Below are positions 1 to 5,544 of a stretch of DNA of 8,007 nt, one piece after another. Made by a program: the position numbers and the translations under genes. The stretch's first letter is position 1; every line of letters starts with the position of its first letter. Below the pieces are notes generated by a model. The model made no database searches, had not been told where the DNA came from, and saw only the letters and a program-made list of their open reading frames with translations. The DNA is from Oligoflexaceae bacterium (GTDB lineage Bacteria; Bdellovibrionota_B; Oligoflexia; Oligoflexales; Oligoflexaceae): contig CANJJY010000206.1 in assembly GCA_947474445.1 (NCBI GenBank), forward strand, positions 1-8,007. The letters are read 5' to 3'.

Positions 1-14
1 ATATTTACAAATCC

Positions 15-33
15 CCCATCCGTGGTGGATGGG
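15..33. repeat. GC-rich inverted repeat, 7-bp stem
   Basis: CCCATCC (15-21) and GGATGGG (27-33) are perfect reverse complements separated by GTGGT. The right arm is followed by an A-run on the + strand and there is no U-tract on either strand, so this is not a clear intrinsic terminator. It could be the base of a terminator for a gene left of the window, or an operator-like dyad. Confidence 0.5.
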
Positions 34-140
34 AAAAATATGTCATAAAAATAGAGATTTAACTAACTGTAGTTGTTGATTTATTTTGAATTGTGGGTAA
101 GCAAAAGGGCAGAACGATGACTTACACTGCACTGGGGATA

Positions 141-166
141 GGTGATGCATATTGAAAATATTCACC
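141..166. repeat. Imperfect inverted repeat in leader
   Basis: GGTGA (141-145) pairs with TCACC (162-166), and ATATT (149-153) pairs with AATAT (157-161). A 3-base bulge (146-148) and a 3-base loop (154-156) complete an imperfect 10-bp hairpin. It lies about 180 bases before the start codon of the lipoprotein gene. The role is unknown; a protein-binding dyad or a transcript hairpin are both possible. Confidence 0.35.
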
Positions 167-330
167 GCCCGTAAAATTCTACCATTTATTTAGCGCCGAA
201 CATCTTGCTGTAACATACTGTAAATAAATAATTTAATCAAAATTAAATATTGTTCTTAATATTTTCGGGCATTTGACGATGCATCTTTTAATTCGAGTAG
301 CGCAGAATCCTTCGTGTTTTTTTAGTTTGT

Positions 331-345
331 AGGAGATGAGTCGTG
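331..345 (+). promoter_or_regulatory. Ribosome binding site and GTG start of the lipoprotein gene
   Basis: AGGAG at 331-335 lies 7 bases before GTG at 343-345, a standard Shine-Dalgarno spacing. The nearby ATG at 336 is in another reading frame and overlaps the binding site. The GTG is also supported because the protein from it opens with a basic n-region, a hydrophobic core and a lipobox. Confidence 0.75.
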
Positions 346-3300
346 ACCGCAAAGCAACGCCAAAGCTTACTTTCGCACAGATTTTATCTGTTCATGGTAT
401 TTTTGCTGATCTCCTGCTCAGGTGATTTTCAATACAAGATCCAAGAAGGCAAAGATACTTGCCTTGTTGATGCGAATAGCTGTGCTCGCATTGAGCGCTT
501 CGCGCCTATAGTTGCCAAGACCGGCGCGATAGTTACTGCTTATGGCAAGAATATATCACCTAGAACTCAGATAGTGGCCGATGGTGTTGCCATCGAGACG
601 AAAGTGCTCGATGCGACTTCGCTGAGCTTTGTCATGCCTGCCGGGAAGATAGGTTTTGTGGCTATAGAAGCGAGTCGCGGCGGTAGGCAGACTCAATTAG
701 CGGCCAGCTCCAGGGTTTATCGTCTTGAGGATGGCGTCTATCCTGTTGTCACCTTGGATCCTGCTCTTGTTTGCAGTGATATACAGTTTATCAATGGCGA
801 AGGTGTGCTCCTTACTGGAACCAAAGTTTGCAACTCGCAAAATTTGGAAAACTTAAAAGCAGAGAATGTCAAAGCAGGCATAACGATCGGTGATGTTGTT
901 GGTGAGTTGACTACTCCGGCGCCCTGCGCCCAAGACGGTGAAGCTTCTTGCGTGACTCATGCAGGCTTTAAAGCCGTCAATGCCTCGCTATTAACTGCTG
1001 GCAATATTAAGTCGGGTGTGACACTAGGTGGGCAGCTGGGCGCTTATCCTTCCCTTGCACATCCCTTGAGCGGCGCTGACACGACGCCTGATCTCACCGC
1101 CTTTGGCCCCGCCGTCGCAACCGGCAGCTACGAATTTTTTGATAGTGCCGGTATTCGTTATACAGGGACCTTGGCTGATGGTGGCACTTTAACAGCAGGC
1201 ACAAGTAATCAAACTCTTGCCGCGGCCAACACTTTCTATCGGCAAGTTGTGCTGGCTGGTGATAGCGATCTTACGGCCATTAATATCAAAGACACGATCG
1301 AGATTTTTGGTATCACAGGTAATCTTTCGGGTACGCTCCCAAACTGCAGCGCCGATGGTGCTGGCAGCTGTATGGTTGATGGCAGTAACTACCGCGCTGC
1401 AGCCCTTGCGGGTGCGGCAAATAAAATCATATCAGGCCAAAGCCTTGCTGGGGTGTCTGGTAGTGTCACGTTGCCTGTTGCTGCTAACGTGTTAACAGGA
1501 TCGGTGGCCTACGGCATACCTGGCTCTTTGATCACTCCTAGTTATAGTCCCGATTTCCCGGCGATTGCTAACGTGCGGAGCAGTGATACTGTCGATGGTG
1601 TACAAGGAACCCTTGCTGATTGTTCAAGCGATGGCAGCATCGGCTGCGTGGTTTTAGGTCCTAGCTATGCTGCACTTTTGAAAGCTGGGGCTCAGGATAA
1701 AATACTGTCTGAGAATACAATAGGCGGCGTTGGTGGCAATGTAACTTTGCCAGCCGTCACCAAAGTGCTGTTAGGCACGAATTATGGCGTGAATAATAGC
1801 GGCTCGGTTGGGACCTTGACTTTGCCGGTAGCAGCGAATGTGCTGGCAGGCACCAGCGCTTACGGTGAACCTGGCCTGTCCTTAACCCCAGCTTATAGTC
1901 CCGATTTCCCTGCGGTCAGCAATGTTCTCACCACGGATACTGTCAACGGCGTGATTGGAACACTGACGTTGCCGCTCGCAAGCAAAGTACTGATGAGCAC
2001 AAGTTATGGCGTCGGTGGCAATGGGTCGACGGGGACTTTGACTCTTCCCACTGCTGGCAATGTGCTGACGGGTTCCGGCAGCTACGGCGAAGCCGGCTCG
2101 TCATTGACCCCGGCCTATAGCCCTGATTTTCCCTTAGCCGCTAATGTCCGCAGTTCCGATACTGTCAACAGCATGGCCGGCACACTTAACGATTGCAGCG
2201 CCGGTAATCAAGCGGGATGCGTATCGACGTCCACATTTAAATCGATGGATCTCACCTCAGCCACGGCCATGACCGATCTTACCATGGCAAACTTCAATGC
2301 CACGATTGCAACGGCGGCAAACTTTGAGTTCTGGGATTCTACCGGCACGCGGCATCAAGTAACAGGCGATGCAGACCTTGCAGCGGCAAATATCCTCAGC
2401 ACTGCTACCCTCTTTGGAGTCGGCGGCAGTGCGACGCTCGAATCTCATTCCAACTGCTCGGCTGCGAATCAATCGGGTTGCGTTGCAACGACGATTTATA
2501 AAACGATGAACCTCACGGCGGCAGGTACAGGCACAGGTCTCACAGCCAGTAATTTCAATACCACGATCAACGCCGCCGGAATCTTTGAGTTTTGGGATGC
2601 CATAGGCTCCCGGCACAGCGTCGCTGGCGATACCAATCTTACCGCCGCCAAAATTCTATCGGGACAGTCGATCTTCGGTGTCTCGGGTTCTGTCACACCA
2701 TCTCCTGCAGATTGTAGTTCGGCTGGCTCGCAGAGCTGCGTGGCGACCGGAAGCTATTATGCGGCAACAAGTTGCGCCGCAAATGGTTCTGCCTGTTATC
2801 TACCAGCATATGTACTTACAACGCAGCCCCTGAAAGCGATCGATTACGATAACGTCAATACCAACAAGGCGAAGGTGAGAATGAGTCTCGCTATCTCCGG
2901 CATCACCGGAACCCTTGCCGATTGCGCTAGCGATGGTGATGCGGGATGCGTTGCCGTAGGGCCGACCTATGCAGCCGCGATAACGGCCGGAGCAGCTAGT
3001 AAGATCCTATCCAGCCAGTCGCTAGCCGGCGTAAGTGGTAATGTTACGCTTCCGGCTGTCGGTAAAGTTCTTACCGGAACCTCCTTTGGCGTCAGTGGAA
3101 CGGGATCTTCTGGAACGCTCACCATACCAGCTGCCTCTAACGTTTTAACAGACAGCGGTACCTATGGGGACCCAGGTGCTTTATTGACACCAAGCTATAG
3201 CCCGGATTTTCCGGCAGTGGGTAATGTATTAAACACCGATACGGTTAACAGTGCCTCGGGAACATTGACCCTGCCCACGGCCGGCAATGTCTATACCGGC

Positions 3301-4644
3301 ATCACTTATGGCGTTGCTGGCACTGGATCTACAGGCACCCTGACGATTCCAACAGTGGCAAACGTTCGCACCGGTAATGGCGCTTATGGTGTAGGCGGTA
3401 CTGGCTCAACGCCAACCCTCGCCGATTGCGCTGCTGCAAATGCCTCGGGCTGCGTGGCGACTGCTACCTACAAGACCATGGATCTCGGCACCTTAAGCGG
3501 CGTTGGGTTGACCAGTGCAAATTTTAATACCACCATTGCTGCAGCGCCGACCTTTGAGTTTTGGACGGCAACTGGCGCAAGGCAGACGGTGGCTGGCGAT
3601 ACAAATCTTAGTGTCGGTAATGTCAAGTCAGGCGTTGCGATTTATGGGGTAACCGGTGATTACCCATCGGCAACCTATACACTGCCTTCTGCCTCCGGGA
3701 CTGCGGATCTTGACACGGCGACCTTCGATGCGAAGGTGAAATCAGCGACAGCGTTTGAATATTGGAACTCGGCAGGTCAGTATCAAACGGGCGCTGGTGA
3801 CGCTGATATCACCGCAGCGAATATTCTTTCTAACGTCACCATCTTTGGGATGGAAGGTAGCGCTACCGCAGGCTCGACGAGTTGCACCTATGGGACCCAA
3901 GGCACCTGTGAAGCGGACGCGGCCTGCCGCTGGAATACGGGCGCTTGCCAGATAAATCCTTGGAACATCCGCATTGGAACTACGATCGCGGGGACGGCGG
4001 GGTCTCTTAAGACCAATTGCCGCAACGCGGTAAATACTGCCAGATTCAACTGGGATGGCGTCGTCACGGGTCTTGTAAATACGGCATCAGCCACCAGTTC
4101 GACCAATTACGATTATTGGGACACGATAGATGACTACTTGGGTTTCCCTCCTAATAGGGTTACGGCTTTTTCATCGGATACCCTTTGTGACAGCTCGGTC
4201 TGGAGCGACGTAACGACTAACGATGGTGGCGCCTCTCTCGTCGCGTGTGGTACGAGCAGCCAATGTATTTATAAAGATCAGATATCAGGTCTTAAAGTAA
4301 CGGGAATTTTAGCTGCGGGTGGCAATACCACAAACACGGTCACTCCCGGCACCTTCGCTTGGAACGCCGCTATGCAGAAATGCGCAGCCTCGACCTACGG
4401 TGGCTATACCGCGGGCACTTGGCGCCTTCCAACGCAGAAGGAACTCATGGCACTTTATGCGCATGGAATGGTCTCTCTGGCCGGAGCTAACTTTATTACA
4501 CTGGCGAATATGCAGAATTACTTTTGGTCCGCCTCGTCTATCTCCAACAGTACGCTAAATGCGTGGTATATAGACCTGGCTGGCGGGGACATATACTACA
4601 ACAACGGAAAGACCAATACGTACCGAATCATTTGCATTCGCTAG
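343..4644 (+). CDS. Repeat-rich lipoprotein with TIG-like and C-terminal Lcl/DUF1566 domains
   Basis: This 1433-residue protein is probably exported, lipidated and displayed at the cell surface. Residues 1-25 form a lipoprotein signal: basic start, hydrophobic core 14-23, and lipobox L-I-S-C with Cys25 as lipidation site. Residues about 48-127 resemble an IPT/TIG immunoglobulin-like fold. Residues about 190-1176 are a mosaic of interleaved Gly/Thr/Ser-rich, probably beta-strand repeats with eight CX7C cysteine pairs. Residues 1181-1202 carry four cysteines in a PSI-like pattern. Residues about 1300-1433 match the Lcl/DUF1566 family, with WRLPTQKEL (1360-1368), YFWSASS (1393-1399), NAWYIDL (1406-1412) and the terminal ICIR. 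Such domains have a C-type-lectin-like fold and often sit at the tip of surface proteins. Adhesion or ligand binding is inference; no enzymatic motif is visible. The gene starts at GTG after a good AGGAG and stands alone; the next frame begins 107 bp on without its own binding site. Domain calls are by eye. Confidence 0.88.
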   Translation: MTAKQRQSLLSHRFYLFMVFLLISCSGDFQYKIQEGKDTCLVDANSCARIERFAPIVAKTGAIVTAYGKNISPRTQIVADGVAIETKVLDATSLSFVMPAGKIGFVAIEASRGGRQTQLAASSRVYRLEDGVYPVVTLDPALVCSDIQFINGEGVLLTGTKVCNSQNLENLKAENVKAGITIGDVVGELTTPAPCAQDGEASCVTHAGFKAVNASLLTAGNIKSGVTLGGQLGAYPSLAHPLSGADTTPDLTAFGPAVATGSYEFFDSAGIRYTGTLADGGTLTAGTSNQTLAAANTFYRQVVLAGDSDLTAINIKDTIEIFGITGNLSGTLPNCSADGAGSCMVDGSNYRAAALAGAANKIISGQSLAGVSGSVTLPVAANVLTGSVAYGIPGSLITPSYSPDFPAIANVRSSDTVDGVQGTLADCSSDGSIGCVVLGPSYAALLKAGAQDKILSENTIGGVGGNVTLPAVTKVLLGTNYGVNNSGSVGTLTLPVAANVLAGTSAYGEPGLSLTPAYSPDFPAVSNVLTTDTVNGVIGTLTLPLASKVLMSTSYGVGGNGSTGTLTLPTAGNVLTGSGSYGEAGSSLTPAYSPDFPLAANVRSSDTVNSMAGTLNDCSAGNQAGCVSTSTFKSMDLTSATAMTDLTMANFNATIATAANFEFWDSTGTRHQVTGDADLAAANILSTATLFGVGGSATLESHSNCSAANQSGCVATTIYKTMNLTAAGTGTGLTASNFNTTINAAGIFEFWDAIGSRHSVAGDTNLTAAKILSGQSIFGVSGSVTPSPADCSSAGSQSCVATGSYYAATSCAANGSACYLPAYVLTTQPLKAIDYDNVNTNKAKVRMSLAISGITGTLADCASDGDAGCVAVGPTYAAAITAGAASKILSSQSLAGVSGNVTLPAVGKVLTGTSFGVSGTGSSGTLTIPAASNVLTDSGTYGDPGALLTPSYSPDFPAVGNVLNTDTVNSASGTLTLPTAGNVYTGITYGVAGTGSTGTLTIPTVANVRTGNGAYGVGGTGSTPTLADCAAANASGCVATATYKTMDLGTLSGVGLTSANFNTTIAAAPTFEFWTATGARQTVAGDTNLSVGNVKSGVAIYGVTGDYPSATYTLPSASGTADLDTATFDAKVKSATAFEYWNSAGQYQTGAGDADITAANILSNVTIFGMEGSATAGSTSCTYGTQGTCEADAACRWNTGACQINPWNIRIGTTIAGTAGSLKTNCRNAVNTARFNWDGVVTGLVNTASATSSTNYDYWDTIDDYLGFPPNRVTAFSSDTLCDSSVWSDVTTNDGGASLVACGTSSQCIYKDQISGLKVTGILAAGGNTTNTVTPGTFAWNAAMQKCAASTYGGYTAGTWRLPTQKELMALYAHGMVSLAGANFITLANMQNYFWSASSISNSTLNAWYIDLAGGDIYYNNGKTNTYRIICIR
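1477..3267 (+). repeat. Four 46-residue units with an invariant YSPDFP core
   Basis: Residues 379-424, 496-541, 570-615 and 930-975 are the same length and align without gaps (bases 1477-1614, 1828-1965, 2050-2187, 3130-3267). Shared positions include NVL, a Tyr-Gly pair, L/ITP, YSPDFP, NV, DTV and a closing GTL. The first two copies share 18 identical bases at 1542-1559 and 1893-1910, while copies three and four use other codons for the same residues. The pattern suggests amplification from one ancestral module with protein-level conservation. Confidence 0.75.
1618..2049 (+). repeat. Left copy of a 144-residue colinear duplication
   Basis: Residues 426-569 form a composite block: a 45-residue CX7C unit, a 25-residue YGV/GTLTLP unit, a 46-residue YSPDFP unit, a TLP spacer and a second 25-residue unit. 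It aligns without gaps to residues 860-1003. My hand count gives about 91 of 144 identical residues. Nucleotides differ at many codon third positions, so the duplication is not recent. Confidence 0.75.
2191..3663 (+). repeat. Three ~80-residue units with CX7C and FEFW motifs
   Basis: Residues 617-699 and 704-786 (bases 2191-2439 and 2452-2700) are both 83 residues and align without gaps. Residues 1028-1107 (bases 3424-3663) are a slightly shorter third copy. Shared features are the CX7C pair, a K-S/T-M-D/N-L stretch, NFN-x-T-I, FEFW, GD-x-(D/N)-L and a final FGV or YGV turn. A cysteine-free relative with FEYW occurs at about residues 1125-1176, and a more distant one with YEFFDSAG at about 250-275. 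The function is unknown; the residue pattern fits beta-rich stalk modules. Confidence 0.7.
2920..3351 (+). repeat. Right copy of the 144-residue colinear duplication
   Basis: Residues 860-1003 repeat the unit order of residues 426-569 exactly, with identical sub-unit lengths of 45, 25, 46, 3 and 25. The left copy is followed by a further 46-residue unit, whereas this copy is followed by a degenerate 25-residue-type unit (1004-1026) and then a CX7C/FEFW unit. The array therefore grew by block duplication as well as by copying of single units. Confidence 0.75.
4240..4641 (+). other. Lcl/DUF1566 C-terminal domain, candidate variable tip
   Basis: Residues about 1300-1433 show the order expected of the family: CIYKDQ with a short strand, an AWNAAMQKC helix, WRLPTQKELMALY, YFWSAS, NAWYIDL and a final strand ending ICIR at the stop codon. 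The last 45 codons are rich in Asn, Tyr, Thr and Asp. Lcl/DUF1566 domains are among the C-type-lectin-like folds known to be targets of diversity-generating retroelements. No template repeat or reverse transcriptase is in the window, so variability is only a hypothesis; the domain call itself is fairly firm. Confidence 0.7.
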
Positions 4645-4719
4645 GTGGAGAGTCGACTGTTCTGATGCGTAAATAAGACGGTCGTCAAAGATAAGCGATA
4701 GTTTTTAAAAATTCGGCGT

Positions 4720-4762
4720 CTAGGAATTTTAACCTAGATACCATTTTCAGCATGGTATCTAG
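4720..4762. repeat. Perfect 11-bp hairpin with an overlapping smaller dyad
   Basis: CTAGATACCAT (4734-4744) and ATGGTATCTAG (4752-4762) are perfect reverse complements around the 7-base loop TTTCAGC. A smaller dyad, CTAGG (4720-4724) with CCTAG (4733-4737), shares CTAG with the left arm, so the two hairpins exclude each other. No T-run follows, so this is not a normal terminator. The only ATG of the downstream hydrolase frame (4752-4754) is the first codon of the right arm. It could be the footprint of a small mobile repeat, a rearrangement scar or a regulatory structure. Confidence 0.7.
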
Positions 4763-5282
4763 TCAGCTTGAGTATGCACAGAATTTTCTCAACCAGCACC
4801 CTAACACCAAGCTCGTGACGATCAGTCTCGGCGGCAATGATCTCTTGATGCTTCAGGATGAGTGCAACCGCGAGGAAAACCCCATTCTTTGTAAAGTGAG
4901 CCGGCTACCGCAGGTTGCTCTGACCTTGGCTGATAACCTGGTCAAAATCTTCAAAAGTCTGAGAGAAACAAGCTACAAGGGGGACATCGTCATTGTTACA
5001 CAATATGCAAACAACTATAAAGATGCGATCCAGCAGCTTGCTCTCGTGACGATAAAAAATCAAATCTGGATCATTTCCCGCTTGACCGGTGTAAAGGTCG
5101 CTGATGCTTTCGAAGCCATGAAAAAAGATTCCTCCGCCTTCAATGGTAGCCTTTGCAAGGCTGGCTTCGTTGTTCCCTTGGCAGCTGATAAGTGCGACAA
5201 TCATCCCGCGGAAAAAGGCCGGGAAATTTTGGCCACAACCGTTATGGATGCCATTAAAATAGAACCTAAAAACCAGTTGTAA
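4752..5282 (+). CDS. N-terminally truncated SGNH/GDSL hydrolase remnant
   Basis: The 176-residue frame resembles the C-terminal part of SGNH/GDSL-family lipases and esterases, which are serine hydrolases that cleave ester bonds. A SQLEYAQNFL helix leads into LVTISLGGNDLL, where GGND (residues 27-30) is conserved block III, supplying oxyanion-hole residues. CDNHPAEKG (148-156) is block V, with Asp149 and His151 as likely catalytic residues in the D-x-H-P form. The GDS block with the nucleophilic serine should lie some 70-80 residues before GGND, plus a signal peptide. It is absent, and the frame is open upstream only to 4695, inside a 107-bp gap after the lipoprotein gene. No Shine-Dalgarno precedes ATG 4752, which lies in a hairpin. 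I conclude this is most likely a non-catalytic pseudogene remnant. Family call fairly sure; expression unlikely. Confidence 0.62.
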   Translation: MVSSQLEYAQNFLNQHPNTKLVTISLGGNDLLMLQDECNREENPILCKVSRLPQVALTLADNLVKIFKSLRETSYKGDIVIVTQYANNYKDAIQQLALVTIKNQIWIISRLTGVKVADAFEAMKKDSSAFNGSLCKAGFVVPLAADKCDNHPAEKGREILATTVMDAIKIEPKNQL

Positions 5283-5541
5283 TAACGAAGAGGCCTCCCA
5301 CCCGCCCCCTCGCTAAAGATGGACAAACCCTCTGACGATAGGCCTGCCCCTTGTTTTTCGCGAGGCCGGGCACCGAGTCCCTGACTTTTCACGCGCTGGC
5401 CTGCAATTAATCCCCCCCTTTTCCTCCTCCACCAAACCGGACGCAAGGCACTGATATCATAGAACCTCAATTTTTAATTCTATACTTCTAAGTCTTATTT
5501 CCGAATCCGAAAGGTAAGGATTCCGGAGAGGGAGTGTCCGA
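5283..5541. other. Intergenic region with a pyrimidine-rich + strand
   Basis: From about 5290 to 5440 the + strand is C/T-rich, with runs such as seven consecutive C's near 5411-5417, and GGCCTGC occurs twice (5341-5347, 5398-5404). The rest to 5541 turns AT-rich and ends in the next gene's ribosome binding site. TATACT at 5481-5486 could be a -10 box, but no fitting -35 box is present. An 89-codon minus-strand frame here looks like a composition artefact. I see no clear terminator for the hydrolase remnant. Confidence 0.45.
5501..5526. repeat. Small inverted repeat before the barrel-protein gene
   Basis: GAATCC (5503-5508) pairs with GGATTC (5518-5523) around a 9-base loop, and CC/GG pairs outside it extend the stem with one bulge. 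It ends 3 bases before the ribosome binding site of the gene at 5542. An operator or a translation-modulating hairpin is possible; neither is shown. Confidence 0.35.
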
Positions 5542-5544
5542 ATG
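5530..5544 (+). promoter_or_regulatory. Ribosome binding site and ATG start of the barrel-protein gene
   Basis: GGGAG at 5530-5534 lies 7 bases before ATG at 5542-5544. A further purine-rich GGAG lies just upstream at 5525-5528. The site supports the chosen start, which also places the hydrophobic segment directly at the protein's N-terminus. Confidence 0.7.

Larger units (their letters stand above)
1..342. other. AT-rich upstream non-coding region
   Basis: No convincing gene is visible here on either strand. The stretch is clearly richer in A and T than the gene that follows. It holds two small inverted repeats (15-33 and 141-166) and ends in the ribosome binding site of the large lipoprotein gene. 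A TTGACG box at 273-278 resembles a sigma-70 -35 element, but no good -10 box lies 16-18 bases after it, so I do not call a promoter. Presumably the lipoprotein gene's promoter lies somewhere in this region; that is inference. Confidence 0.6.
925..3453 (+). repeat. Eight CX7C cysteine pairs across the lipoprotein repeats
   Basis: Eight times a Cys is followed by exactly seven residues and another Cys: residues 195/203, 335/343, 427/435, 618/626, 705/713, 791/799, 861/869 and 1029/1037. The typical form is (D/N)C-S/A-x-x-x-x-x-GCV, usually followed after several residues by an aromatic or hydrophobic position and later by a G-V-x-G turn. One related CX6C lies at 811/818. Fixed spacing suggests a disulfide in each unit after export; that is inference. 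Three of these motifs open a 45-residue unit (334-378, 426-470, 860-904) that ends in VTLP. Confidence 0.75.

Noticed and set aside
117..155. A 12-codon frame starting at ATG 117 with a purine-rich stretch before it
   Set aside because: Too short, no recognisable leader-peptide composition, and it ends in a hairpin region with no attenuator terminator.
273..301. TTGACG at 273-278 as the -35 box of a sigma-70 promoter
   Set aside because: The positions 16-18 bases downstream do not resemble TATAAT, so the pair is not supported.
2257..2616. A 119-codon minus-strand frame inside the lipoprotein gene
   Set aside because: It is the antisense of the CX7C/FEFW repeats. The Cys/Arg-rich translation is a by-product of the repeated codons, and it has no ribosome binding site.
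925..3663. The possibility that the regular repeats are a CRISPR array or a DNA-level tandem repeat
   Set aside because: The repeats are conserved at protein level with varied codons, different unit types alternate, and one reading frame is open throughout; there is no repeat-spacer pattern.
5290..5367. GGCCT/AGGCC dyads and CCTCGC/GCGAGG after the hydrolase remnant as a terminator
   Set aside because: The arms are only 5-6 bp, the loops are long, and no T-run follows the right arm.
5201..5470. An 89-codon minus-strand frame across the hydrolase stop and the intergenic region
   Set aside because: Arg/Gly-rich translation typical of pyrimidine-rich DNA read antisense; no convincing ribosome binding site or motif.
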